From Anaerostipes sp. (GTDB lineage: Bacteria > Bacillota > Clostridia > Lachnospirales > Lachnospiraceae), in contig JAQVEG010000022.1 in the NCBI GenBank assembly GCA_028697725.1, positions 1 to 43,139 on the forward strand: DNA of 43,139 nucleotides, in the 5' to 3' direction. Both the position numbers and the translations under genes were made by a program. A model generated the notes under the pieces. That model saw only the letters and a program-made list of their open reading frames with translations, searched no databases and was not told the DNA's origin. How positions within the stretch are numbered: position 1 is the stretch's first letter; every line of letters starts with the position of its first letter. This document shows positions 1-7,533 of the stretch, in pieces.

Positions 1-232
1 CGTTCTGTACCAGATTGAATGCTGACTTTGCATCCTTCTCCCACGCCTGTGGTACTGCCTTATAAATGACCTTGAAATTTCTGCCACCCATCTTCACGGT
101 CTTAATGCATTCTGTGTTTGTGCAGTTTTCTGCATCTCCATCCGTGTACTCGAAGGGAATCATCACCTCATCCGGTCTGATTGCCTCTCCATTGTAATTC
201 GCTGTAAAACCTTTTTTGACCTTCTTTGTCAT
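1..232 (-). CDS. Hypothetical protein, N-terminal part, runs off left edge
   Basis: An open frame of 77 codons starts at 232 with MTKKVKKGFTANYNGE and continues past the window edge. The start is supported by an AAAGGTGG ribosome site 5 bases upstream. The visible part is hydrophilic, has a CTNTEC Cys pair near residue 40, and has no signal peptide. It vaguely recalls small conserved genes of clostridial integrative elements, but I cannot name the family. An overlapping longer frame in another phase (168-443) has no ribosome site and is treated as a shadow. Confidence 0.6.
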   Translation of the reverse strand, partial: MTKKVKKGFTANYNGEAIRPDEVMIPFEYTDGDAENCTNTECIKTVKMGGRNFKVIYKAVPQAWEKDAKSAFNLVQN

Positions 233-601
233 GTTTTCCACCTTTCTGACCGCTTGGTCTGAAGGCAGAAAACTGACAAATACCAGTGGGGCAATACCCC
301 TTGACCGAAAATGAACGCACAAAGTCAGGGGTACCAATCCCACTCCTCACTAAAGCCTGTTGGCTATCATGATTTGTGGTATGTAGTATCCTGCCTTCGG
401 ACGTCACTCCGGCCGTATACAATTTTTTTTGAGTGTTTGGCACTCAGATGGAAACACAGATACTATGCTTCCATCTCGGTGTCGAACTTTGATAATTTAT
501 TTCTCTGATATTTGTTTCTATCTATTACTTCTCCGTTTTGATTTTGTTTTTTGATAAAATTCTCAAATGCTGGTAGAAAAATAATTGGGTTAAGTGTTTT
601 T
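233..601 (-). promoter_or_regulatory. Long leader/intergenic region with alternative hairpins
   Basis: This stretch has no convincing gene. Read on the minus strand, toward the gene starting at 232, it can form two mutually exclusive hairpins. The block CCCC at 297-300 can pair with GGGG at 288-291, giving a short hairpin near the gene. Alternatively, as part of 295-305 (TACCCCTTGAC), it can pair with 324-333 (GTCAGGGGTA) across an 18-base loop. Such an arrangement is compatible with an attenuator or leader switch, but no poly-T follows either hairpin, so termination is not evident. I see no clear -35/-10 pair. Confidence 0.3.
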
Positions 602-648
602 GAAAAAAAAAGAGTCAAAGAGCAACGATTATCGTTACTCTTTGACTC
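602..648 (-). terminator. Rho-independent terminator after the 306-aa/45-aa operon
   Basis: An 18-bp near-perfect stem (arms GAGTCAAAGAG and CTCTTTGACTC at 612-622 and 638-648, extended by AACGAT/ATCGTT) is followed on the minus strand by a run of nine T residues. It lies 26 bases after the stop of the 45-aa gene, so it ends the minus-strand unit 674-1744. Confidence 0.9.
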
Positions 649-673
649 CTCTTAGTCGTTATCGGATACCACT

Positions 674-811
674 TTATCCGACCTTCTTTTTCTTTTTTTG
701 CACTTCATAAACAATCCATTCGCCATTTTTATCTTGCTTGACTTCTGCATTGTTACCACGGGCAGAGATACTCTTTACCTCTGCAACCATTTTTGAATCT
801 TTATCATCCAT
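674..811 (-). CDS. Small hypothetical protein, 45 aa
   Basis: A 45-codon frame (MDDKDSKMVAEVKSIS..., ending VQKKKKKVG) begins 12 bases after the stop of the 306-aa gene and has a strong GAGGAGGG ribosome site 6 bases before its ATG. It is followed by a strong terminator, so it is the last gene of that unit. The N-terminal part is acidic. The middle looks like a short beta hairpin around NGEWIVYEV. The tail is a run of lysines, as in small nucleic-acid-binding or toxin-neutralising proteins. I do not recognise the family. The Shine-Dalgarno site and the operon position support it as a real gene. Confidence 0.7.
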   Translation of the reverse strand: MDDKDSKMVAEVKSISARGNNAEVKQDKNGEWIVYEVQKKKKKVG

Positions 812-823
812 CCAATACCCTCC

Positions 824-1744
824 TCATCGGTCTTTCATCTTAAAGAAATCCGCCAAATTTGTTGTTTTAGCTTTTTTCTCAATATCTTGACATACTTCTG
901 GATTTGCTATTAAAAACTCATAGATTCGCTGATACCAGATAGTGTATTCTGATGCAATCGAATCATGTTCACAAGCATCATCTGCACTTTCTGCTTCAAA
1001 TACCTCCTTCGCCATTGCATATGTTTCAATATTATGCCTTACACGTTCCTTAGCATTTTCAGCAAACAATTCCAGCATCTGGTTCAAAATTTCAAAATAA
1101 TCGTTTTGAGTGCAGACTGAGTCCAACAACTCTTCCACCGTTTTTCCATGAACATCAATACGATTTTTCTTACCTTTCAATCCATAAAAACGCCTTCCAT
1201 TCCCGTTGTTTACAATAACATCACCAAATCCCACATTAGAATCTAGCGCAAGGGAATTATTACGAAATCGTTCCAGATTGTTTTTCAATTCCAAGGTTTT
1301 CTTTGCTGTATTAAAATTAATTGCAGCTGCAACTGTATTCAGCCATTCATCAACAGTTACATCATCAACACCATCCGAAAACTCCGGTTCTCTAATTAAT
1401 GGCTGCAACTGTGCATATAGCAGAATGGATTTAAGCGAATCGTCAGTGTCAACATTTCCGTTAAACCATTCATAAACTAAATTATCCTCTTCGGCATCAT
1501 TTACTGCTTCGATCAGTAAGTTTCGGATAATAGGGGCATCACATATTGGTATCATATTTTTAGGAAAATTACCCGAAGCGTCCACAAATTCTTTAGAATT
1601 ACAGAGAACAAGATGCTTCTGAAGAAACGCATACTTCTTCCTCAATAGACGCTTTTTCGAATTCTCGTACTTCTCCCACCCATAATGTTTGATGATAGAA
1701 TCGTATACTGTATTGATACTTGTCATATTTGTTGCCTCTTCCAT
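824..1744 (-). CDS. Hypothetical protein, 306 aa, island-encoded
   Basis: The start ATG at 1744 has an AAAGGAGG site 8 bases upstream. The protein is soluble, acidic and probably mostly helical, with no signal peptide or membrane segment. I find no HExxH, P-loop, nuclease or HEPN (R-x4-6-H) signature that I would trust. A basic central patch, GRRFYGLKGKKNR (about residues 183-195), sits between two acidic helical halves and could contact nucleic acid. It is co-transcribed with the 45-aa gene downstream. Upstream, at 1851-1866, lies one copy of the inverted repeat that also occurs at the XRE-gene and nuclease-operon promoters, so it may belong to the same regulon. Function unknown; an effector, an immunity factor or an anti-restriction protein are all possible. 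Confidence 0.8.
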   Translation of the reverse strand: MEEATNMTSINTVYDSIIKHYGWEKYENSKKRLLRKKYAFLQKHLVLCNSKEFVDASGNFPKNMIPICDAPIIRNLLIEAVNDAEEDNLVYEWFNGNVDTDDSLKSILLYAQLQPLIREPEFSDGVDDVTVDEWLNTVAAAINFNTAKKTLELKNNLERFRNNSLALDSNVGFGDVIVNNGNGRRFYGLKGKKNRIDVHGKTVEELLDSVCTQNDYFEILNQMLELFAENAKERVRHNIETYAMAKEVFEAESADDACEHDSIASEYTIWYQRIYEFLIANPEVCQDIEKKAKTTNLADFFKMKDR

Positions 1745-1850
1745 TAGAACAACCTCCTTTTGAAAATCTATGCCTTTATGATATCACATCAATTTTTTCC
1801 TATCGAGGAACTCAAATCATGCAAATCAAATCCTCGGGTTATTACACAAT

Positions 1851-1866
1851 TACGCTTTTGTGCGAA
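1851..1866. promoter_or_regulatory. Operator copy A upstream of the 306-aa gene
   Basis: TACGC-TTTTGT-GCGAA matches the TACGC-N6-GCGWA inverted repeat seen at the repressor gene (2973-2988, 3001-3016) and near the nuclease operon (9913-9928). It lies about 107 bases before the 306-aa gene. A second inverted repeat, CGAGGA/TCCTCG at 1804-1809 and 1831-1836, sits between it and the gene. A -10-like TATCAT lies still closer to the gene, but I do not find a convincing -35 for it. Confidence 0.6.
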
Positions 1867-1875
1867 TGTTTTTCG

Positions 1876-1914
1876 TAAAAAATATAACTCCTGCTTTATG
1901 ATCAGCAAGAGTTA
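1876..1914 (-). terminator. Terminator of the XRE-ImmA operon, overlapping the stop codon
   Basis: The stem TAACTC/GAGTTA with inner GC pairs (1885-1914) is followed on the minus strand by TATTTTTT. The stop codon of the metallopeptidase gene (1912-1914) lies in the upstream arm. This separates the regulator pair from the 306-aa gene unit. Confidence 0.75.
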
Positions 1915-2574
1915 CATAAGTTGACACTCTTCAAGTCTGATTTTAACTGATTGTTTAGATACATCATAGAAATCGGCCAACTGACAGATTGCTTTCCAGT
2001 TATCCTTTCCATATCCAATATTCAACTGTGTCGCAGCCTCAACAAAAGGTGTTTTAGGCATTAATATTCTAGGTGCAATCGCAACAGCCTGGCTTTCCAT
2101 AATATCTTCTTCCTCTGTTGCATATGGTAATTGCTCTACACCACATTTACAATATTTTGCTTGTCGTGGCAGTGTAAAATGCTGCATCTTAAAATAAAGA
2201 CGATGCTTGTACCAGTGAACACATTCATGTGCTATAGTATTATTCCGACAACCTATATTCGTTTTCTTAACCGCCTCTGGATCTATCAGAACCGTTTTCC
2301 TTTTAAAGATCTTCGAGTCATACAGTCCTTCTTCTGGATCATATATCTCAACTGACCCTTCTGAAAAAATTGTCATTCCGTAAATATCTAATTCCTCGGA
2401 AAGACACACGTACTGAATGTCAAGACCAAGTTCCTCTTTAGCAATACGTTCAATTGGAACTGGCGTTGGTTTGACAAGTGCCTCCGGATAATATAATCCC
2501 AAAAAATCCTCTGCAACCTTATCATATTCGGATGCAGGAATATATGGAATCAAGTTGCTCATATTATAGTCCAT
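1912..2574 (-). CDS. ImmA/IrrE-family metallopeptidase, 220 aa
   Basis: The zinc-peptidase signature HECVH (HExxH, residues 116-120) lies in NTIAHECVHWYKH, as in the ImmA/IrrE (COG2856) family. It is translationally coupled to the upstream XRE gene: stop and start share a base (TGATG). In ICEBs1, ImmA cleaves the repressor ImmR. In CBASS loci the CapP/CapH pair does the same after DNA damage. By analogy this enzyme would inactivate the neighbouring repressor and so release the linked promoters. That role is inference; the motif and the coupling are seen. There is no signal peptide, so it acts in the cytoplasm. It is longer than minimal ImmA proteins, with an N-terminal part of about 100 residues before the active site. 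Confidence 0.9.
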   Translation of the reverse strand: MDYNMSNLIPYIPASEYDKVAEDFLGLYYPEALVKPTPVPIERIAKEELGLDIQYVCLSEELDIYGMTIFSEGSVEIYDPEEGLYDSKIFKRKTVLIDPEAVKKTNIGCRNNTIAHECVHWYKHRLYFKMQHFTLPRQAKYCKCGVEQLPYATEEEDIMESQAVAIAPRILMPKTPFVEAATQLNIGYGKDNWKAICQLADFYDVSKQSVKIRLEECQLM

Positions 2575-2951
2575 CAGTTGCCTCCGTTTCGTTTGTCAAT
2601 AATCTGGTTTACCTCCTGCCAGAAGTCATCTCCAAGACCACCATTCTTTGCTCTTCGTAAAGCAACTCTTGCACTTGGAATATTTTCATCCATAATGTAC
2701 TCTGGTAAATCTGGGGACACCTGGCTTCTCTCTCTTCCTGCCAAATCGAACATTTCATTACGTTCATTCTCGTCTAAATCTAAAGATACAGCTAATGCAT
2801 CTAATCCTTCTTTGTCCGGCGGATTGCGGCGTCCTTTAATAATATCTGAAAGATATGTTACTGAAACTCCAAGTTTTTCTGCTATTGGTTTTAATTTTAC
2901 GTCTTTCTCAATTCTCTTTCGAGCGATATATGCTCCAAATTCTCCTGCCAT
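2574..2951 (-). CDS. XRE-family helix-turn-helix repressor, 125 aa
   Basis: Residues about 5-60 form a Cro/CI-type HTH: LKPIAEKLGVSVTYLSDIIKG, then RRNPPDKEGLDALAVSLDLD. The C-terminal half (ERSQVSPDLPEYIMDENIPSARVALRRAK) is like the protease-sensitive linker and tail of ImmR/CapH-type repressors. The start has an AAGGAGG site. Its own promoter carries an inverted repeat exactly between -35 and -10 plus a second copy over the start region, the layout expected for autorepression. The same repeat occurs near the nuclease operon. It is therefore the likely master regulator of the locus; direct binding is inference. Confidence 0.9.
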   Translation of the reverse strand: MAGEFGAYIARKRIEKDVKLKPIAEKLGVSVTYLSDIIKGRRNPPDKEGLDALAVSLDLDENERNEMFDLAGRERSQVSPDLPEYIMDENIPSARVALRRAKNGGLGDDFWQEVNQIIDKRNGGN

Positions 2952-2964
2952 GATTATTCCTCCT

Positions 2965-3022
2965 TACGCTTTTACGCTTTATTGCGTACTTTTATTATAT
3001 TACGCAAATGTGCGAATGTCAA
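2965..3022 (-). promoter_or_regulatory. Promoter of the XRE-ImmA operon with two operators
   Basis: On the minus strand a -35 TTGACA (3017-3022) and a -10 TATAAT (2994-2999) are separated by 17 bases. The spacer contains the inverted repeat TACGC-AAATGT-GCGAA (plus-strand reading, 3001-3016). A second, perfect copy TACGC-TTTATT-GCGTA (2973-2988) lies just downstream of -10, with an extra TACGC half-site at 2965-2969. The two centres are 28 bp apart. Occupancy would block RNA polymerase, so this is a textbook autorepression arrangement. The divergent methyltransferase promoter is about 60 bp away and could also be affected. Confidence 0.85.
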
Positions 3023-3077
3023 TGTTATTATAGAAATTTCTTCAAAAAAATAAAGTCTCATCTTTTGATTTTAGGCA

Positions 3078-3106
3078 TTGCAAAATCAAGTCTTTTATGG
3101 TAAGAT
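3078..3106 (+). promoter_or_regulatory. Promoter of the methyltransferase gene
   Basis: TTGCAA (3078-3083), a 17-base spacer and TAAGAT (3101-3106) lie 39 bases before the methyltransferase start. It has no full TACGC-N6-GCGWA operator inside, unlike the divergent repressor promoter, so the methyltransferase may be expressed when the nuclease genes are repressed. Confidence 0.6.
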
Positions 3107-3144
3107 ATACGCTGTACGATTATGATTGAGAGAGGAGTTTATGT

Positions 3145-4602
3145 ATGCCTAAGCACGGAGGAAAAAGAGAGGGATCCGGACGAACACCGCTTCCTGAAGA
3201 CCAGAAAAAAATGGCAACTACAATTTATATCACTCCTACCCAGCATGATGAAATTGAGCAATATGCCCAGGGAAACAGTTTCTCTGAAAAATGTATAGAC
3301 CTAATTAGCGCACAAATAGATCGGCGAAAACGCACTGCTAATAAGGAAGTTAAATTCATCGATTTATTCGCAGGTCTGGGCGGCATACGTCTTGGCTTTG
3401 AAACAGCATTCAAAAAGCATGGTTTCGACCCCAAATGCGTATTTAGTAGTGAAATAAAAGATTATGCCATCAAAGCATATAAAAAGTATTATAACGAAGA
3501 AAGTGTTGCAGGAGATATTACCCAAGTAAAAGCCAAAGACATTCCAGATTTTGACTTTCTTCTAGCAGGTTTCCCTTGCCAACCATTCTCGGCAGCCGGA
3601 CTTGGGCTTGGTTTCGAGGATACACGAGGTACCTTATTTTTTGAAATAGAGCGTATTTTAGAGGAAAAGAAGCCATATGGTTTTCTTTTGGAAAATGTTG
3701 AAGGTTTAGTCAATCATGATGGAGGACGAACCTTAAAGATTATCGTTACCCACCTTCAGAAACTTGGATACTATGTATCTTACCGTTTAATTGACAGTCA
3801 ATATCATGGACTTGCACAATCCAGAAAACGTGTGTACATTGTTGGTACCAGAGAAGTTCATATCTCCCTCGACAACTTTGCAGAGAAGCGTGTTGTATTA
3901 GGTGATATTTTGGAACACAACTTGCCAACTGTAGATTCACCTTTCACTCAAAAATTGTTTGCCAACTTTACACCGGAACAAGTAATCGGTAAGGCAATCA
4001 AAGATAAGCGCGGCGGCGAGGATAATATCCATAGTTGGGAACTTGGTCTTAAAGGTGAGACAACAGAGGAACAGGCTGCTTTTTTAAACCTCTTATTAAG
4101 AGAGCGCCGTAAACGCCACTGGGCAGAAGACATCGGCATAGATTGGATGGATGGAATGCCTCTGACAGTGAAACAAATTTCAACCTTCTTCGAACATAAG
4201 GATCTCAAAAAGTTTTTAGATGAACTAGTAAAAATGGGATATTTAACTTTAGAATACCCACGAAAGCTCAATGAAAAAAAGAGACGTGTTCCGGATGAAA
4301 GTAAACCAAAAGGATACAATATTGTTGCTGGTAAATTATCCTTTGAATTTACTAAAATTCTAAATCCAGATGATCTTGCTCCCACACTGGTTGCAATGGA
4401 TGTCTCCCATCTAGGCATTGTTGATAATGGTGGCCTTCGCCGCTTATCTATTAGAGAGGGGCAACGCTTATGTGGATTCCCAGAGGATTATGATTTATCA
4501 TTCTTAAAAGAAAGTGAAGCCTTTGACCTATTAGGCAATACTGTCTGCGTCCCGGTAATTGAGGCAATAGCAGAACGATTAGCTGATATGTATAGCAACT
4601 AA
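3145..4602 (+). CDS. DNA (cytosine-5-)-methyltransferase with N-terminal DNA-binding-like extension, 485 aa
   Basis: This is a Dcm-type enzyme that transfers methyl from S-adenosylmethionine to C5 of cytosine. The motifs are in order: I FIDLFAGLGGIRLGFE (about 72-87), IV with the catalytic PCQ in AGFPCQPFSAAG, VI ENV in LLENVEGL, VIII QSRKRVYIVG, and X LLGNTVCVPV near the C-terminus. Between VIII and IX lies a target-recognition region of more than 150 residues. Before motif I there are about 65 extra residues. They begin with GGKREGSGRTP, a basic segment like those at the N-terminus of phage and element DNA-binding proteins, and continue with a ribbon-helix-helix-like part (TIYITPTQHDEIEQYA). 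The ATG follows an AGAGGAG site. The gene is divergent from the repressor and convergent with the nuclease operon. It probably protects host DNA from that operon. The target sequence cannot be read from the protein. Confidence 0.95.
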   Translation: MPKHGGKREGSGRTPLPEDQKKMATTIYITPTQHDEIEQYAQGNSFSEKCIDLISAQIDRRKRTANKEVKFIDLFAGLGGIRLGFETAFKKHGFDPKCVFSSEIKDYAIKAYKKYYNEESVAGDITQVKAKDIPDFDFLLAGFPCQPFSAAGLGLGFEDTRGTLFFEIERILEEKKPYGFLLENVEGLVNHDGGRTLKIIVTHLQKLGYYVSYRLIDSQYHGLAQSRKRVYIVGTREVHISLDNFAEKRVVLGDILEHNLPTVDSPFTQKLFANFTPEQVIGKAIKDKRGGEDNIHSWELGLKGETTEEQAAFLNLLLRERRKRHWAEDIGIDWMDGMPLTVKQISTFFEHKDLKKFLDELVKMGYLTLEYPRKLNEKKRRVPDESKPKGYNIVAGKLSFEFTKILNPDDLAPTLVAMDVSHLGIVDNGGLRRLSIREGQRLCGFPEDYDLSFLKESEAFDLLGNTVCVPVIEAIAERLADMYSN

Positions 4603-4611
4603 TACTTTTAT

Positions 4612-4655
4612 AATACAGGGTATAGTTTATAAGACTATGCCCTGTATTTTTATAT
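4612..4655. terminator. Bidirectional terminator between methyltransferase and DUF3883 genes
   Basis: A stem of AATACAGGG/CCCTGTATT with inner ATAG/CTAT (4612-4648) is flanked by T-rich tracts on both strands. The two converging genes end on either side of it. Confidence 0.85.
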
Positions 4656-5585
4656 TCTTTGTATTTTATAAGAAGCTGCATTTACTAGCCAATGTTCATC
4701 CGAAAAAATAACCTCATATGGATTTTGAATGTATTCCGGCTGATATCCCGGCTCACCTATTCTATTATAATCAACTAGGCACAAAAAGTATTTATCGCCT
4801 TTAATTTGAGCCACATCACTCTCATTTTCAGACCAGTAGAAATGCGGACTTCCAATATAGCATTTCACCTCAATGAAACGATCATATACCTGACTTTGTT
4901 CACCTTGGAAAGAAACGATATCATACCCCGCAGCTACATCAAAATCTGATATCCGTTTGATTTTAGTAACTTTGCCTGGCAGTCTGTTACGTTCTAAATT
5001 CAAGACATACTCTTCGGCTTCCAAACCACGTCTGCTCTGGTCTTCCTGCCGCTTTAATAATTGTTCTAATGTGAATTTCTTTCTTCTTGAGCGAATCTGT
5101 GCTGTGAAATCATTTTCGTAATAATCAGAAACACATATTTCCCCATGTTCCTCTTTATCTAATGCCCCTGCAACTGTCATGAAATTTCTTATAGCTGCGT
5201 ATGCCAAAGGAAAAGCCGAACGTTTTATACTAAGGTGTCCTTTTTCTGCATCAAAACCAGTCGCATCTGCATCAAATATACCATCCTCAATCAAATGCTT
5301 CATACAAAGTTTCACGAGTTCCTTTAAAATATGTTCCCGTTCTTTTTCCGACAAATCATTTAGCATTTCAGAAGGAATCACATTTTCTTCGCTCGTTTCC
5401 ACCAAACCTAAATATTCTAAAAACGCAACAGCTCCTGGACAGTTGACGGATATTCCATTCTCCAGTGCACACCGATTGCGGATCTCAGTTCTGCTGATTT
5501 TTTCCTTTTTCGTAATGATCGAGATGAGAAACAGCAGACCATCAATATTACCTATAGAATTACATCTTCTTAGTTCTATTAACAT
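4650..5585 (-). CDS. DUF3883 domain protein (predicted PD-(D/E)XK nuclease fold), 311 aa
   Basis: The C-terminal third (about 185-305) matches the DUF3883 family: G187-LEAEEYVL, then GYD (220-222), IEVK (E239, K241), then PHFYWSENE and YFLCLVDY. D222, E239 and K241 fit the D...ExK core of restriction-type nucleases. The N-terminal 75 residues look like a winged-helix segment (SRTEIRNRCALENG, FLEYLGLVE). The gene overlaps the helicase gene by 26 bases, so the two are translated together. DUF3883 proteins are common in defence loci beside helicases and methyltransferases. Here it may be a second nuclease or a DNA-binding sensor of the system. Confidence 0.85.
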   Translation of the reverse strand: MLIELRRCNSIGNIDGLLFLISIITKKEKISRTEIRNRCALENGISVNCPGAVAFLEYLGLVETSEENVIPSEMLNDLSEKEREHILKELVKLCMKHLIEDGIFDADATGFDAEKGHLSIKRSAFPLAYAAIRNFMTVAGALDKEEHGEICVSDYYENDFTAQIRSRRKKFTLEQLLKRQEDQSRRGLEAEEYVLNLERNRLPGKVTKIKRISDFDVAAGYDIVSFQGEQSQVYDRFIEVKCYIGSPHFYWSENESDVAQIKGDKYFLCLVDYNRIGEPGYQPEYIQNPYEVIFSDEHWLVNAASYKIQRI

Positions 5586-7518
5586 ATTCTGCTATCAAGG
5601 CCTTAATATCATCATCTCCGGTCTCCAAATCAGCATTGTCAAACAGCGGAATTGGCATACTTTCAATAATTTCTCGAAGCCTTCTCTCCTTTGCATTTAA
5701 TCTCTCATTGATGACACTATCGACAGAATCTTCCGACAAAAGATAATAATAATTGGTTTCCACACCTGGCTTTAATCCATAACGATGAATTCTATCTTTG
5801 GATTGAATAAAGTGGGCCGCATTAAAACTTCTCTCTATATAAATGGCATTATGACAAACCTTATGGAGCGATATAGATTCAGATACGGCAAATGGATTGG
5901 CAATAATTACATTGAAGGAAGAATCCGGTTTATGAAACTCTTCAATAATTTTTTCACGAGTTTCAACTTCATCGTCATCATCATCACCAGTAGCTACCGG
6001 GGTTGCACCATACAGCGTCTTGCATGAAATTCCACATGAGTTGAGATACTCTTCAAAATCCAGAATATTTTTGACATAAATTGCCCATACAACAACCTTG
6101 CCCCCGTTAGAAATGATACCTTCAATTATCTCCTTTGCCTTTACAAATTTAGCTGGTGTTTCTGTCGCTGAATACTGTAAAATATCGTGTATCAAAGAAG
6201 TGTCTTCTGTAACGACATCTGCATCAAAATCTTCAAAAGATGCAAAATTTCTTAACGGTACACTAAGTAAATTAGGATTGGTTGCAGCTTGCATCATTCG
6301 TAATAATCGAGCTTTAACAAGATCCTGTCTAAAACTACTATCCCTATTACTCACGATATCACTCATATATTTCTTTTCGATAACATCATATATTCTTCGT
6401 TGAGTTTCGCCCATAGGCACAATAATAGGCTCATGCTCTGTTGCAGGCGGAATTCCAAGATCACTCTTTCTGACTCTTATAAAGAACGGCTCGATAGCAT
6501 GAAGCAATGTATCTACACGTGCATCCGACTCCGCTTTGCTCATATCTTTGAGCTGATATACTTCAAAAGGAATTACTTTCTTGGTCGGCCAGATAAATTT
6601 GTAGAGGTTGTAAAGATCCTCGTATCCATTAGGTGCCGGTGTACCTGTCAAAACAACTCGCGCTGAACAATAACTTGCAATATCCAGCACTCCATTTGCA
6701 GTAATACCGCCATTCGTATTCTTTATCTTGTGTGCCTCATCTAAAACAACCATAACTTGGTTGTTTTTCAGGAAGTATATTAATTCTTCACGCAGTGATG
6801 GTACAGAAGCATACGATAGTAATGTGATTTTCGCAGGGTCAAGTGAATAAAGATACTGCTTTTTGTCCTCAACAGACACCTTTCCATTCAATCGCTTAGT
6901 CGATGGCTTTTGACCAAAACACTCTTCATATTCCAATTCCCACGGACCAAAAGCACTCAGTGGGGAAATAATCAAAAGTTTATCGACATATTTCTTATCG
7001 TCTTTTGGGAGACTTGATAAATACGCAAACGCACCATAAACAACACTAGTCTTTCCCGCACCTGGTACGGAAAAATTACAGGCATTTTGTGAAAAAGCAA
7101 GGTGATACGCGGATAAAAGCTGCAACTCATATAAACTTCGATTTGACAAGTTTTCACTGACCGAATTAACAAAATCGGTAAAATCTTTTTTATCGCAGTG
7201 ATTATCCCTGATTAGTCTTGCTTTTTCCGCAAATTCTAAAAACTTCTCCTCTTCTAAAGCGTAGTTATTTACAGCTTCAGAAACACGACCTGAGAAGACA
7301 AGTTCTGCTGATATGTATTCACATATCTTTTTAACACGATCGATGCATTTGTTGATATCATCACAAGTTTCTATGATTATACTATCATCGATCAAGCTAA
7401 ATTGTAGATTGTCTTTCAGGTAACGCGATGCCCGTCTATTGCTGAAGATAGATGCTATGTCCCCAGTCACGGTAAAAATTGTACTATTTTCATTTGATTC
7501 AAGACATAGTTTCTTCAT
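5560..7518 (-). CDS. SNF2-family ATPase/helicase, 652 aa
   Basis: A superfamily 2 motor of SNF2 type. Walker A lies in FSVPGAGKTS (GAGKT 153-157), motif Ia in LLIISPLSAFGPW, motif II is DEAH (260-263), motif III TGTP (291-294), and motif VI QSKDRIHRYG (572-581), the QxxDRxHRxG signature of SNF2 translocases. The first 130 residues precede the motor and are not recognised. An acidic run of six Asp and a Glu (about 512-518) lies in the second RecA lobe. It is 15 bases downstream of the ParB-like gene and overlaps the DUF3883 gene. It probably translocates on DNA, as the motors of DISARM and type I/III systems do, and brings the nucleases to invading DNA. Neither a methyltransferase nor a nuclease domain is fused to it. 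Confidence 0.92.
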   Translation of the reverse strand: MKKLCLESNENSTIFTVTGDIASIFSNRRASRYLKDNLQFSLIDDSIIIETCDDINKCIDRVKKICEYISAELVFSGRVSEAVNNYALEEEKFLEFAEKARLIRDNHCDKKDFTDFVNSVSENLSNRSLYELQLLSAYHLAFSQNACNFSVPGAGKTSVVYGAFAYLSSLPKDDKKYVDKLLIISPLSAFGPWELEYEECFGQKPSTKRLNGKVSVEDKKQYLYSLDPAKITLLSYASVPSLREELIYFLKNNQVMVVLDEAHKIKNTNGGITANGVLDIASYCSARVVLTGTPAPNGYEDLYNLYKFIWPTKKVIPFEVYQLKDMSKAESDARVDTLLHAIEPFFIRVRKSDLGIPPATEHEPIIVPMGETQRRIYDVIEKKYMSDIVSNRDSSFRQDLVKARLLRMMQAATNPNLLSVPLRNFASFEDFDADVVTEDTSLIHDILQYSATETPAKFVKAKEIIEGIISNGGKVVVWAIYVKNILDFEEYLNSCGISCKTLYGATPVATGDDDDDEVETREKIIEEFHKPDSSFNVIIANPFAVSESISLHKVCHNAIYIERSFNAAHFIQSKDRIHRYGLKPGVETNYYYLLSEDSVDSVINERLNAKERRLREIIESMPIPLFDNADLETGDDDIKALIAEYVNRTKKM

Positions 7519-7533
7519 ACAGTGGCGCTTCCT

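Noticed and set aside
168-443. 91-codon minus-strand frame over the left leader
   Set aside because: No ribosome site, and it overlaps in another phase the better-supported gene starting at 232.
311-508. 65-codon plus-strand frame
   Set aside because: No ribosome site or promoter, composition not protein-like, lies in the leader with alternative hairpins.
465-600. Open minus-strand stretch ending SKFDTEMEA without a start codon
   Set aside because: It could be the tail of a lost gene, but no start is present and the frame runs back through the terminator at 602-648, so it is likely chance.
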